64,000 nucleotides of DNA, taken from the NCBI RefSeq assembly GCF_021228125.1, contig NZ_JAJQQS010000003.1:558001-622000 (forward strand), given 5' to 3'. Below are positions 45,668 through 58,385 of this stretch, one piece after another. How positions within the stretch are numbered: the first letter of the stretch is position 1; every line of letters begins with the position of its first letter. A program made the position numbers and the translations under genes. Origin of the DNA: Streptomyces albireticuli (GTDB taxonomy: Bacteria > Actinomycetota > Actinomycetes > Streptomycetales > Streptomycetaceae). The notes below the pieces were generated by a model that saw only the letters and a program-made list of their open reading frames with translations, was not told where the DNA came from and ran no database searches.

Positions 45668-46822
45668 TCAGATGCCGTGGTCGCGCGGGCCCCTCGGCTC
45701 CGCGCGGCCCACGATCGTGCCCGCGCGGTCGATGCAGATGACGTCGACCGTGACGGGCGCGCCCCGCAGCACGGCCAGTGCCTCGTCGCGGGCGGTCGCC
45801 GCCACCAGGTCGCCGAGCGGGACGCCCTCGGCCGCGCACCGCTGGAGGGCGTCCAGGCCGGTGTTGGCGCCGGCCACGGCCGCCGCCAGCTCCTCGCCGG
45901 CCCCGCCGCGCCGGGCCAGCTCAGCCAGGAAGCCCTTGTCGACCTGGGACCGCGCCGAGTGCAGGTCCAGATGGCCCGCCGCCAGCTTGGACAGCTTCGC
46001 GAAGCCGCCCGCGACCGTCAGCCGGTCCACCGGGTGCCGGCGCACGTACTTCAGCACCGCGCCCGCGAAGTCGCCCATGTCCAGCAGCGCGTCCTCCGGC
46101 AGGCCGTGCACGGCCACGGCCACCTTCTCCGACGTCGAGCCCGTGCATCCCGCCACGTGCGTACGGCCCGCCGCGCGGGCCACGTCCACGCCGCGCCGGA
46201 TGCTGTCGATCCACGCCGAGCACGAGTACGGCACGACGATGCCGGTCGTGCCCAGGATCGAGATGCCGCCGAGGATCCCCAGCCGGGGGTTCCAGGTGGA
46301 ACGGGCGATCTCCTCGCCGTGGTCCACGGACACCTCGATCTCGACGTCCCCCGTACCGCCGAGCCGGGCGGCCGTCTCCGCCACGTGGTCGCGCATCATC
46401 TGCCGCGGCACGGGATTGATCGCGGGCTCCCCGACCGGCAGCGGCAGCCCCGGCCGGGTGACCGTGCCCACGCCCGGCCCCGCCCGGAACACCACGCCCG
46501 AGCCGGGCGGCAGGGCCCGTACCGTCGAGCGGATCAGCGCCCCGTGGGTGACGTCCGGGTCGTCTCCGGCGTCCTTCACGATCGCGGCCATCACCCGGCC
46601 GTCACCGTGCGTCCGCTCCGCGGCGAGCGCGAACGCCGGTGTCTGCCCCTTGGGCAGCGTGATCGTCACCGGGTCGGGGAACTCCCCGGTCAGCAGCGCC
46701 GTGTACGCGGCGGTGGTCGCGGCCGTCGCGCAGGCGCCGGTCGTCCAGCCGTGCCGCATCCCGGTGTGCGCGAGCTGGGCCGCCCGTCCACCGGTGACCT
46801 GACCGGCCAGGGGCTCAGCCAC
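45668..46822 (-). CDS. cbiD: Cobalt-precorrin-5B C1-methyltransferase
   Basis: 384 aa. The diagnostic N-terminal motif HTGMRHGWTTGACATAA is present, with KYVRRHPVDRLTVAGGFAKL and the CTGSTSE segment downstream. It methylates C1 and removes the C20-derived two-carbon unit in the pathway branch that uses CbiD instead of CobF. The GTG at 46822 has GGCGGAGCCCGCC before it and gives the usual N-terminus; an open frame reaches 47071 but is Ala/Pro-rich. It is divergent from cobK. Its presence beside CobG, CobN and CobIJ gives a mixed gene set typical of actinobacteria. Confidence 0.92.
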   Translation of the reverse strand: MAEPLAGQVTGGRAAQLAHTGMRHGWTTGACATAATTAAYTALLTGEFPDPVTITLPKGQTPAFALAAERTHGDGRVMAAIVKDAGDDPDVTHGALIRSTVRALPPGSGVVFRAGPGVGTVTRPGLPLPVGEPAINPVPRQMMRDHVAETAARLGGTGDVEIEVSVDHGEEIARSTWNPRLGILGGISILGTTGIVVPYSCSAWIDSIRRGVDVARAAGRTHVAGCTGSTSEKVAVAVHGLPEDALLDMGDFAGAVLKYVRRHPVDRLTVAGGFAKLSKLAAGHLDLHSARSQVDKGFLAELARRGGAGEELAAAVAGANTGLDALQRCAAEGVPLGDLVAATARDEALAVLRGAPVTVDVICIDRAGTIVGRAEPRGPRDHGI

Positions 46823-47094
46823 GGCGGGCTCCGCCCGTGGGAGCGGCGTGGCCGGGCTGTGCCGCGTGCGGTCCGACGGCGCGGCCGAGTCGTTCCGCGC
46901 GGTGTCCGACGGCGCGACGGACACCACCGTGTGCGCCGCCGTGCCCGGGGCTGCCGTGCCCGAGGTCACCGCGCCCGGGGCCGCCCCCGGCTCGTGCCGC
47001 ACCGGCCCGGCGGGTAGCGTTCCCTGACGCCGCACCGGCCGCCACCCGCGTCCGGCCGGCCGGACGCGCACCCTCCTCCACCGAAAGGCACCGC

Positions 47095-47847
47095 GTGAGC
47101 GCCCAGCGCCACATCCTGATCCTCGGCGGCACGACCGAGGCGCGGCAGCTCGCCGCCGAGCTCGCCGAGGACCCCGCGCTGCGGGTCACGACCTCGCTCG
47201 CCGGACGTGTCGCCCGGCCACGGCTGCCCGCCGGGCAGGTGCGGATCGGGGGGTTCGGGGGACCCGAGGGCATGGCCCGCTGGCTGCGCGAGCAGCAGGT
47301 GGACGCGCTCATCGACGCCACCCATCCTTTCGCCGGCACGATCAGTTTCAACGCGGCGCAGGCCGCCGCGTCCGTCCATGTTCCCTTGCTCGCCCTCCGC
47401 CGCGCCGGGTGGGTACCCGGCCCCGGCGACCGATGGCACCAGGTCAGCACCCTGACGGAGGCCGCGGACGCCCTGCCGGCCCTCGGCGAACGCGTCTTCC
47501 TGACCACCGGCCGCATGGGCCTCGCCACCTTCGCGCACCTCACCGCCCAGTGGTTCCTCGTCCGCTCCGTCGACGCCCCGGAACCCCCCATGCCACCCCG
47601 CACGGAGATCCTCCTGGACCGGGGCCCCTTCACCGTCGAGGGCGAGACGGAACTCCTGCGCCGCCACCGCATCGACGTCCTGGTGACGAAGGACAGCGGG
47701 GCGGCGGCGACATCGGCGAAACTCGTCGCCGCACGCGAGACGGGCGTACCGGTACTGGTCGTCCGCAGGCCCCCGGTACCGGAGGGGGTACCGGAGACGG
47801 CGGATCCGGCCGGGGCGGTGGAGTGGGTGCGGAAGGTTCTCGGCTGA
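47095..47847 (+). CDS. cobK: Precorrin-6A reductase
   Basis: 250 aa. Signature segments are HILILGGTTEARQLAAELAE, the sugar-diphosphate-like Rossmann start, IDATHPFAGTISFNA and VTKDSGAAATSAKLVAARE. It reduces precorrin-6A to precorrin-6B (or the cobalt form) with NADPH. The GTG at 47095 follows CGAAAGGCACCGC. It is read away from cbiD, with about 270 bp between the two starts. Confidence 0.94.
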   Translation: MSAQRHILILGGTTEARQLAAELAEDPALRVTTSLAGRVARPRLPAGQVRIGGFGGPEGMARWLREQQVDALIDATHPFAGTISFNAAQAAASVHVPLLALRRAGWVPGPGDRWHQVSTLTEAADALPALGERVFLTTGRMGLATFAHLTAQWFLVRSVDAPEPPMPPRTEILLDRGPFTVEGETELLRRHRIDVLVTKDSGAAATSAKLVAARETGVPVLVVRRPPVPEGVPETADPAGAVEWVRKVLG

Positions 47848-47925
47848 CGGCACCGCGCCGGTTCCGCTCCGGCGCCCGCCCGCGAGCCGGTACGGTTCGC
47901 AGTGCGCCGGATGTACGGAGGACCG

Positions 47926-48285
47926 ATGACCGCACAGCACGCCGAAGACCCCGCCGAGCTCATCCCGCGGCCGGAGATGACGTTCCCCGCGCTCCGGGCC
48001 GCGCTCGCCCGTGTCGCCTCCTCCCGCCTCGCCGAGTTCCAGGCGGACCGGGACTCGGCGTTCACCGCGGCCACCCAGCACTCCTCGTTCCAGCCCATCC
48101 GGATGTTCCAGCTCAAGTGGGCGACCGAGATCGAGATCGAACGCCGCCCCGGCCTGGCCGCCCGCTACCGCGCGGCCCTGGACGGCGCGAACACCCTCGA
48201 CCGCACCGACCCGAGATGGCGCGAGGCCATGGACGCGTGCATGGCCGTACGCGACGAGGCCCGTGCCGCGGTGACCGGTGACTGA
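47926..48285 (+). CDS. Putative antitoxin-like protein (DUF6247-like)
   Basis: 119 aa. The ATG has TACGGAGGACCG before it, a strong ribosome-binding site. The helical protein contains FPALRAALARVASSRLAEFQ and PIRMFQLKWATEIEIERRPG, a layout recalling DUF6247 proteins that sit next to RelE-like genes. Its end overlaps the next gene by 8 bp. It lies between cobK and cobI/J without a visible link to cobalamin. The antitoxin role is inferred only from pairing and size. Confidence 0.6.
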   Translation: MTAQHAEDPAELIPRPEMTFPALRAALARVASSRLAEFQADRDSAFTAATQHSSFQPIRMFQLKWATEIEIERRPGLAARYRAALDGANTLDRTDPRWREAMDACMAVRDEARAAVTGD

Positions 48286-48547
48286 CACCTGGGCGTGGGA
48301 GTACGACCCCGACCCCGGGTTCGTCATCGGCGGCATCGACAATCTGGCCTTTGTCGCACAGGTCGAACAACGTGCCGACGAACTCGTCCGGGCCGCCGCG
48401 GCGCTCTACCTCGACGGGGCGAAGTACATGGGCGGCTCGCCCCGCATGCAGGAAGAGACCGTCGACGCGTCGGGCATGTTCGTGTACCAGGTCGTCCCGC
48501 GTCACCAGCGGGTCTACATCCGCCAGGTCACTTTCCTCGGTCTGTGA
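48278..48547 (+). CDS. Putative RelE/ParE-like small protein
   Basis: 89 aa, GTG start at 48278 inside the previous gene. The C-terminal strand series MFVYQVVPRHQRVYIRQVTF resembles the last strands of RelE/ParE-fold toxins, and the N-terminal part has a long helix (AQVEQRADELVRAAAALYLD). Together with the upstream gene it forms a compact, overlapping two-gene unit typical of toxin-antitoxin loci. Active-site residues cannot be assigned with confidence. Confidence 0.6.
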   Translation: MTDTWAWEYDPDPGFVIGGIDNLAFVAQVEQRADELVRAAAALYLDGAKYMGGSPRMQEETVDASGMFVYQVVPRHQRVYIRQVTFLGL

Positions 48548-48589
48548 TCCGGTCCGGCGGCCCGGATCCGGGCCGCCGGACCGGCGGGT

Positions 48590-50107
48590 TCACGCCTCCG
48601 GATACCGCCGGGGCGTCCACACGATCCGCTCGCCGTCGCCGGGGCCCCGGTGGACCGTGCGGGTCTGGGTGGAGCCCACGAGGAGGATCGTGCGCATGTC
48701 GACGTCCGCCGGGTCGAGGTCGCCGAGGCGGACGACGCGGACGTTCTCCTCCGGGCCGCCCACGTCGCGGCCGAGGACCACGGGGGTCTCCGGGGCGCGG
48801 TGTTCGAGGAGGAGGTCGCGGGCCTTGCCGACCTGCCAGACGCGGCTGCGGGAGCCGGGGTTGTACAGGGCCAGGACCAGGTCCGCGGCCGCCGCGGCGC
48901 GCAGCCGCTCCGCGATGACCTCCCAGGGCTTGAGCCGGTCGGAGAGGGAGACCACCGCGTAGTCGTGGCCCAGCGGGGCGCCCGCGCGGGAGGCCGCCGC
49001 GTGGGCGGCCGTCATGCCGGGGACGATCCGGACCGGGATCTCGCGGTACGGGTCCTCGGAGGCGACCTCCAGGACCGCCGTCGCCATCGCGAAGACACCC
49101 GGGTCGCCCGACGAGACGACGGCGACCCGCCGCCCCTCGCGGGCGAGGTCGAGCGCGAACTCGGCGCGCTCGGACTCCACCTTGTTGTCGGAGGCGTGGC
49201 GCCGCTGCCCGGGCCGCGCCGGCACCCGGTCCACGTACGTGCTGTACCCGACGACGTCCTCGGCCGCCGCGAGCTCGCCCCGCGCCTCCGGCGTGAGCCA
49301 CAGCGGGCCGGCCGGACCGAGCCCGACGACCACGACCCGCCCCCGGCCCGCGGCCGGCGCCGCGGGGGCCGCGCCCACGCGGCTCGGCAGCACCGCCACG
49401 GAGAAGTACGGCACCGACTCCGGGTCCACGTCGGCCAGCCGGCCCGTCCGCTCCCCGCTCATCGTGGCGCGCTCGACGTACCGCGCCTCCTCCAGCCGCC
49501 CGGAGCGCTCCAGCGCGCCCCGCACCGCCGGGAACGTCCGCCCGAGCTTCATCACCACGGCCGAGTCGGTCGAGGCGAGCCGGGCCGCGAGCTCCTCCTC
49601 GGGCAGCGTGCCCGGCAGGATCGTCAGCACCTCCTCGCCCTCCACCAGCGGCTCGCCCAGCCGGGCCGCCGCCGCGCTGAACGACGTGACGCCCGGGACG
49701 ACCTCGGTCGGGTAGCGGTGGGCCAGCCGCTTGTGCATGTGCATGTACGAGCTGTAGAAGAGCGGGTCGCCCTCGGCGAGCACCGCCACCGTACGGCCCG
49801 CGTCGAGGTGCGCGGCCAGTCGCGCCGCGGCCTCCTCGTAGAACTCCTCCATCGCGGCCCGGTAGCCGCCCGGGTGGTCCGTCGTCTCCGTCGTGACCGG
49901 GTAGACCAGTCGCTCCTCGATGTGCTCGGGGCGCAGATGGCGTTCCGCGATCGAGCGCGCGATCGACCGGCCGTGCCGGGCGCTGTGGTACGCGACCACG
50001 TCCGCGGCGGCGATGGCCTCGACGGCCCGCACGGTCATCAGGTCCGGGTCGCCGGGGCCGAGCCCCACCCCGTACAGCCGGCCCGTCGTCAAAGGCTGCT
50101 CGCTCAC
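48590..50107 (-). CDS. cobIJ: Precorrin-2 C20-methyltransferase / precorrin-3B C17-methyltransferase fusion
   Basis: 505 aa, two tetrapyrrole methylase domains in tandem. The first (about 1-240) has [35 protein letters not shown] and [16 protein letters not shown]. The second (about 260-500) has [51 protein letters not shown] and [10 protein letters not shown]. It adds the C20 methyl and, after CobG, the C17 methyl with ring contraction. The GTG overlaps the cobH stop (GTGA). The fusion of CobI and CobJ is usual in actinobacteria. Confidence 0.95.
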   Translation of the reverse strand: MSEQPLTTGRLYGVGLGPGDPDLMTVRAVEAIAAADVVAYHSARHGRSIARSIAERHLRPEHIEERLVYPVTTETTDHPGGYRAAMEEFYEEAAARLAAHLDAGRTVAVLAEGDPLFYSSYMHMHKRLAHRYPTEVVPGVTSFSAAAARLGEPLVEGEEVLTILPGTLPEEELAARLASTDSAVVMKLGRTFPAVRGALERSGRLEEARYVERATMSGERTGRLADVDPESVPYFSVAVLPSRVGAAPAAPAAGRGRVVVVGLGPAGPLWLTPEARGELAAAEDVVGYSTYVDRVPARPGQRRHASDNKVESERAEFALDLAREGRRVAVVSSGDPGVFAMATAVLEVASEDPYREIPVRIVPGMTAAHAAASRAGAPLGHDYAVVSLSDRLKPWEVIAERLRAAAAADLVLALYNPGSRSRVWQVGKARDLLLEHRAPETPVVLGRDVGGPEENVRVVRLGDLDPADVDMRTILLVGSTQTRTVHRGPGDGERIVWTPRRYPEA

Positions 50108-50739
50108 TCTTCCTCGCTCGCTATCGCGTTGATCGCGGCCGCGGCCATGGCGCTGCCGCCACGCCGGCCCCGCACCACCAGGTACTCCAGCCCCAGCGGG
50201 CTGTCCGCCAGGGCGTCCTTGGACTCGGCGGCGCCGATGAAGCCGACCGGTATGCCGATGACGGCGGCCGGGCGCGGCGCACCCGCCCCTCCTTCCTGGA
50301 CCATCTCCAGGAGGCGGAACAGAGCCGTGGGCGCGTTGCCCACCGCCACCACCGCACCGTCGAGCTTCTCGCGCCACAGTTCCAGCGCGGCCGCGCTGCG
50401 GGTGGTGCCCATGCGCCGGGCCAGGTCGGGCACCGCCGGGTCGGTGAGGGTGCACAGCACCTCGTTGTCGGCGGGCAGCCGCTTGCGGGTGACGCCGCTG
50501 GCCACCATGTTCGCGTCGCACAGGATCGGCGCGCCCGCGCGCAGCGCCTCGCTCGCCCGCGCCACGACCCGCGGGCTGTACGAGACGTCCCGCACGAGGT
50601 CGGTCATCCCACAGGCGTGGATCATGCGGACCACGACCCGGCTCACGTCCGGCGGCAGTCCGCCGAGGTCCGCCTCGGCCCGGATGGTGGCGAAGGACTG
50701 GCGGTAGATGGACGCGCCGTCCTTGTCGTACTCGAACAC
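50104..50739 (-). CDS. cobH: Precorrin-8X methylmutase
   Basis: 211 aa. Family segments are [28 protein letters not shown] with the catalytic His, [13 protein letters not shown] and [18 protein letters not shown]. It moves a methyl group from C11 to C12 to give hydrogenobyrinate. Start GTG at 50739. It lies between cobG and cobIJ and overlaps the latter by four bases, so the three form one operon. Confidence 0.95.
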   Translation of the reverse strand: MFEYDKDGASIYRQSFATIRAEADLGGLPPDVSRVVVRMIHACGMTDLVRDVSYSPRVVARASEALRAGAPILCDANMVASGVTRKRLPADNEVLCTLTDPAVPDLARRMGTTRSAAALELWREKLDGAVVAVGNAPTALFRLLEMVQEGGAGAPRPAAVIGIPVGFIGAAESKDALADSPLGLEYLVVRGRRGGSAMAAAAINAIASEEE

Positions 50740-50824
50740 TCTGCCTCGCTCGCTGGTTTCGCTCTGTGCGCCGTTCCGCCGCTGTGGTGCCGAACGGCCC
50801 GGCCGGATCTGCTGCCGGCCGGAT

Positions 50825-52255
50825 CTACTGCTGAATCGTCGTGTGTGTCCGCGCCCGTGTTCCGGACCGCGCCGCCGCCACGGCGTCCGCCAGCCCCGCC
50901 GGTCCGGTCGCGGCCGCCACCCGCCGGGCGGGTCCGCTCCACGTGCCGTCCCGTTCGGTGACCTCGTACCCGCCGTCGGCCGCCAGGACGTCGACCCACC
51001 GGCCGCCGGGGTGGCCGCAGCGCCGCTCGCACCCGGACCAGTACACCGGCAGCCCGGCGGACCGCCGCCGGCCGAGTGCGGCCGCCGCGTCCGCCCGTAC
51101 GTCCGCGCGGGACTTGGCGCAGCCGGGCCGGCCCGCGCAGGCGCCCGCGCCGTGCCAGGCGGAGGCGGTGGAGGTGACGAACCCGGCGTCCGCGAGAGCG
51201 GCGAGGAGCCGTGGGGCCTTCGCCGGGGGGAGGCCGGGGACGACGAGGCCGCGCCAGGGGGTCACCCGTATCCCGCCGGAGCCCTCCCCGGCGACGTCCG
51301 TGACGAGCCGCCACTGAGCGACGGTCAGCCGCCCCAGCGGCGCCGTCACCGACAGGGCGCACAGACCGTCCGGGCCCGTCACCCGGCCCGGCCCGGCGGG
51401 CTCGCCGGAGGGCAGCCGGGTGGGCGGGAGCGGGGTGTGGGCGATGCCCGCCGCGGTGAGCCGGTCCGCCAGCCGGGCGGTGGTCGGCCGCCGCCCGGGC
51501 GGCAGTTCCCGCACCCGCCAGGCCGTCGCGCCGCCGGACTCCAGCGCCGCCAGGAACCCGGCCGCCGCCAGCACGGCAGCGCGCGGGGCGTCCCCGGCGA
51601 GGACCCTCAGGCCGGGCCCGGACGTGCCGAAGTACAGGTCGGCCCGCCCGTCGCCGCTTGCGATCAATGTCACATCGGGCCGGAGGGCCACGATGTCGCC
51701 GCGCCCGTCGTCCAGACCGAAGAGGAACCGGCCGGAGAGACCGGCCAGATCGGCCGGGCCGTCGTCGGAGCAGAGCAGTCCGTCCAGCTCACGCACCCAC
51801 GCCTGGACATCGGGCGCGGCCGGGTCGGCCGCCGGAATCCCCCCGTCCGGCCCGGATCCGGAATCCGGACGCCAGTCGTCCAGACCGCACAGCGGGGACG
51901 CCACCACATTGCGGATCCGGTCGTGCCGGTCCGAGGGCAGCAGCCCGGACGGCCGCAGCGCCTCCGCGAGCGTGCCGCCGCAGCCGGTGGCGAGGCCGCG
52001 CAGCTGCACATTGCCGCGCGAGGTGAGGTCGAGGTGCCCGTCGCCCAGCTGCTCCGCGCACCGGGCCAGCGCCACCGCCTGACGGGCAGTCAGCAGGCCG
52101 CCGGGCAGCCGGACCCGGGCCAGCGCGCCGTCGTCCGCGGCGTGCAGGCGCAGGGCGCCGGGGCAGGCGTCGCCGCGCTCGCGAACGGGCCCGGCGGCGG
52201 GCGCGCCGGCACCGGAATCGTCCCGGTCCGAGGAGAGTGCGGGGGTGGAGGGCAT
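50825..52255 (-). CDS. cobG: Precorrin-3B synthase (oxygen-dependent)
   Basis: 476 aa, of the nitrite/sulfite-reductase fold. The ferredoxin-like part has [12 protein letters not shown]; the iron-sulfur and siroheme-type cysteines are in [12 protein letters not shown] and [13 protein letters not shown]. CobG uses molecular oxygen to make precorrin-3B, which places the pathway on the aerobic route. The ATG at 52255 is preferred; 52267 is four codons earlier. Neither has a strong ribosome-binding site. It heads the cobG-cobH-cobIJ operon and is divergent from the riboswitch-controlled cobN. Confidence 0.93.
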   Translation of the reverse strand: MPSTPALSSDRDDSGAGAPAAGPVRERGDACPGALRLHAADDGALARVRLPGGLLTARQAVALARCAEQLGDGHLDLTSRGNVQLRGLATGCGGTLAEALRPSGLLPSDRHDRIRNVVASPLCGLDDWRPDSGSGPDGGIPAADPAAPDVQAWVRELDGLLCSDDGPADLAGLSGRFLFGLDDGRGDIVALRPDVTLIASGDGRADLYFGTSGPGLRVLAGDAPRAAVLAAAGFLAALESGGATAWRVRELPPGRRPTTARLADRLTAAGIAHTPLPPTRLPSGEPAGPGRVTGPDGLCALSVTAPLGRLTVAQWRLVTDVAGEGSGGIRVTPWRGLVVPGLPPAKAPRLLAALADAGFVTSTASAWHGAGACAGRPGCAKSRADVRADAAAALGRRRSAGLPVYWSGCERRCGHPGGRWVDVLAADGGYEVTERDGTWSGPARRVAAATGPAGLADAVAAARSGTRARTHTTIQQ

Positions 52256-52384
52256 GGCGGCGAGCATACCGACGCCCGCGCCCGGCGCTCGGCCCCGTAC
52301 CGCACACCCCACACACTCCCGTACCGCGCCCTGCCAGCGCTTACTATGCTCAGCAGTGGAACAGCGCCCGCTCCGCGAGCACTG

Positions 52385-52500
52385 CTTCCGAACGCCAGCG
52401 ACGGCGACAGGGGAGGAAGCCGGTGAGACTCCGGCACGGTCCCGCCACTGTGAGCCCGGCAGCGATGCCGGGCGAGTCAGGAACTCCCGCCGTCCTCCAA
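52385..52500 (+). promoter_or_regulatory. Cobalamin (B12) riboswitch upstream of cobN
   Basis: The conserved core is clear: ACAGGGGAGGAAGCCGGTG, ACTCCGGCACGGTCCCGCC, ACTGTGAGCCCGG with the B12 box GCCACTGTGA, and GAGTCAGGAACTCCCGCC. It lies about 100 bp before the cobN start, which carries AGGGGAG. The region between can form a GC-rich expression platform that would cover this ribosome-binding site when cobalamin is bound. TACTAT near 52342 is a possible -10 box. Repression of cobN by cobalamin is expected from the class. Confidence 0.92.
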
Positions 52501-52598
52501 CCGCCCGGGGCGCGGACCCCGAGGAAGGCTTGCCGCCGCATGCGCACATTCCGGTCCCGCACGCCCCGGGCGACCCTCGAAGCCCAGGGGAGCGCCGC

Positions 52599-56231
<3,633 letters not shown>

Positions 56232-56253
56232 TCCTCCCGCGATCCCGGCGGGG

Positions 56254-56278
56254 CGGCGGCTACGCCAGGTAGCCGCCG
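56254..56278. terminator. Hairpin between convergent cobN and SDR genes
   Basis: CGGCGGCTAC and GTAGCCGCCG pair over a GCCAG loop. It overlaps the last codons of the SDR gene and lies 23 bp after the cobN stop, so it can act on both. Confidence 0.6.
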
Positions 56279-57009
56279 TCGATGTCGAGGACGGCCCCGG
56301 TGACGAACGACGCGCCGGGGCCGGCGAGGAAGACGATGCCGGCGGCTATCTCCTCCGGCCGTCCGAACCGCCCCAGGGCGTTGCCGGCCCGCTGCGCGTC
56401 CGCGAAGGGACCCTCCGGCGGGTTCATGTCCGTCGCCACGGAACCCGACTGGACGACGTTGACGGTGATGCCGCGCGGGGCCAGGTCGCGTGCGGCGCCC
56501 TTGCTGTAGGCGACCAGCGCGGCCTTGGTCGCCGCGTAGTCCGCCATGCCCGCGAAGCCCGGCCGGACGGCGAGGTTGGAGCCGACGGTGACGATCCGTC
56601 CGTCGTCGGCGAGCACCCGGGCGGCGGCCCTGATCGCGGCCTGCACCCCGCGGACGTTGACGGCGAAGAGCCGGTCCACGGCCCGCGGGTCGACCCCGGG
56701 GTCGTCGACGCGGCCGGTGAAGGCCGTCCCGGCGTTGTTCACCAGGACGTCCAGTCGCCCGAACTCGGCCGCCACGGCCTCCACGAGGCTCGTGACCTGT
56801 GCTTCGTCCCCCTGGTCGGCCCGGTGGGCGGACGCCCGTACGCCCATGGCCGTGAGGTCCGCGACGACCTCGCGGGCCCGGTCGGGCGAGGCGACGTAGG
56901 AGATCGCCACGTCCGCGCCCTGCCCGGCGAGCGCCCGCGCCGTCGCGGCCCCGATGCCGCGCGAACCACCCGTCACCAGTGCGACCTTGCCGGTCAGCGG
57001 CTTCGTCAT
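56260..57009 (-). CDS. SDR-family oxidoreductase
   Basis: 249 aa classical short-chain dehydrogenase/reductase. Motifs: TGGSRGIG for the cofactor, LVNNAGTAF, the catalytic Ser in TVGSNLA, YAATKAAL with Tyr and Lys, and the C-terminal VTGAVLDIDGGYLA. It is close to FabG-like 3-oxoacyl reductases, but such sequences accept many substrates. The ATG at 57009 is preferred over 57021 because GGGAGACACG lies just before it. Two direct copies of a TetR-like operator directly upstream suggest induction by a small molecule. Confidence 0.9.
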   Translation of the reverse strand: MTKPLTGKVALVTGGSRGIGAATARALAGQGADVAISYVASPDRAREVVADLTAMGVRASAHRADQGDEAQVTSLVEAVAAEFGRLDVLVNNAGTAFTGRVDDPGVDPRAVDRLFAVNVRGVQAAIRAAARVLADDGRIVTVGSNLAVRPGFAGMADYAATKAALVAYSKGAARDLAPRGITVNVVQSGSVATDMNPPEGPFADAQRAGNALGRFGRPEEIAAGIVFLAGPGASFVTGAVLDIDGGYLA

Positions 57010-57026
57010 CGTGTCTCCCAAGTTTT

Positions 57027-57068
57027 GTACCGGTCGGTCTTGGCGCGACTGTATCGTACTGATCAGTC
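57027..57068. promoter_or_regulatory. Two TetR-type operator half-palindromes in direct repeat
   Basis: GTACCGGTCGGTC at 57027-57039 and GTACTGATCAGTC at 57056-57068 match at 10 of 13 positions, 29 bp apart. ACTGATCAGT inside the second is a perfect palindrome, and ACCGGTCGGT recalls known TetR-type sites. They cover the promoter region of the SDR gene. No tetR gene is in the immediate neighbourhood. Confidence 0.6.
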
Positions 57069-57122
57069 CAAAACTTCCACGCGCCGTTTGGCCGCGCCCC
57101 CGCTGATCAATAGGATCTCCGG

Positions 57123-58385
57123 ATGATCACCACAAAACGGCTCGCGGCGGGCGCGTGCGCCCTGCTCGCCGCGCTGGCCGCAGGAATCGCCCCGGCGAAC
57201 GCCGCCGACGGCCCCTCGAAGAACTCACCCAAGGTCGAGCTGGTGCTGGACGTCAGCGGCTCGATGCGGGCCACCGACCTGGACGGCCGGTCGCGCATGT
57301 CGGTCGCCAAGGAGGCGTTCGGCGAGGTGATCGACGCGGTCCCGAGCGGGGTGCGGCTGGGCATCCGCACCCTCGGCGCCGACTACGGCGGTGACGACAA
57401 GACACTCGGCTGCAAGGACAGCAAGCAGCTCTACCGCGTCGGCCCGGTCGACCGCACCGAGGCCAAGACCGCCGTCGCGACCCTCCAGCCCACCGGCTGG
57501 ACGCCGATCGGCTACGCCCTGCGCGGTGCCGACCAGGACCTGGGCACCGACGGCGGCACCCGCCGCATCGTGCTCATCACCGACGGCGAGGACTCCTGCG
57601 GCCAGCCCGACCCGTGCGACGTGGCGCGCGAACTCGCCGCCAAGGGCACCCACTTGACCATCGACACGCTGGGTCTGGCCCACGACGACAAGACCCGCGA
57701 GCAGCTGAGCTGCATCGCCGAGGCCACCGGCGGCACGTACACCTCCGTGCAGCACAAGGACGAGCTCTCGGGCCGCATCAAGCAGCTCGTCCGCCGGGCC
57801 GAGGTGCCCGTCGAGACCCCGAAGCCCGTCAACGGCGCCGACGAGTGCGCCAAGGCGCCCGAGCTCGGCGCCGGCCTGTGGACCGACCGCGCCACGTTCT
57901 CCGAGCACCGCTGGTACAAGGTCCAGGTCAAGCCCGGCCAGGAGCTGCGCACTTCGGTGAGCGTCGGTGCCGACCGCGCCGTCGACCGGGACTACGGCGT
58001 ACTGATCCGGGCTGTCGGACCGGGCGGCCGGGAACTCGTACGCGGCAGTGACGCCGGCAGCGGGCGGACGGACGTGATGTCGTCCGGTCTCCGCTACCCC
58101 GTGGGCAAGAGCGGCGACGACGAGGAGGACAAGGAGGCCCGGACGGTCTGCCTGGAGGTCTCGCACTCCTTCTCCGCGCCCGCCTCGGTCAAGCGCGACC
58201 CGGGCCTGCCCGTCGAGCTGGCCGTCGACCTGACCGACTCGCCCGACAGCCCCTCCGACATCGCGGCCTTCGGCCTCGGCCGCGGCTGGGTGCTGCTGGC
58301 CGTCCTCGCGCTGACCGGGCTGATCGCCGGGCTGGTGTGGGGCTGGGTGTCCCGTTGGCGCGTGTCGGTGTGGAGGGCGAACTGA
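57123..58385 (+). CDS. Membrane-anchored VWA-domain protein
   Basis: 420 aa. Signal peptide to about residue 27 (cleavage ANA-A). A von Willebrand factor A domain spans about 37-230 with the metal site DVSGSMRATD and the Asp in TDGEDSCGQ; paired cysteines suggest an extracellular fold. A beta-rich region follows, and one C-terminal membrane helix (WVLLAVLALTGLIAGLVWGW) with a short basic tail, so most of it faces outside. Its stop overlaps the start of the next gene (TGATG), so the two are coupled and probably form a complex. No substrate or partner known. Confidence 0.87.
   Translation: MITTKRLAAGACALLAALAAGIAPANAADGPSKNSPKVELVLDVSGSMRATDLDGRSRMSVAKEAFGEVIDAVPSGVRLGIRTLGADYGGDDKTLGCKDSKQLYRVGPVDRTEAKTAVATLQPTGWTPIGYALRGADQDLGTDGGTRRIVLITDGEDSCGQPDPCDVARELAAKGTHLTIDTLGLAHDDKTREQLSCIAEATGGTYTSVQHKDELSGRIKQLVRRAEVPVETPKPVNGADECAKAPELGAGLWTDRATFSEHRWYKVQVKPGQELRTSVSVGADRAVDRDYGVLIRAVGPGGRELVRGSDAGSGRTDVMSSGLRYPVGKSGDDEEDKEARTVCLEVSHSFSAPASVKRDPGLPVELAVDLTDSPDSPSDIAAFGLGRGWVLLAVLALTGLIAGLVWGWVSRWRVSVWRAN

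Noticed and set aside
46823..47071. N-terminal extension of CbiD
   Set aside because: Ala/Pro/Arg-rich without homology; the GTG at 46822 has GGAG upstream and matches usual CbiD length.
52245..52598. N-terminal extension of CobN back to 52245
   Set aside because: It would translate the cobalamin riboswitch; the GTG at 52599 has a good ribosome-binding site and fits the family start.
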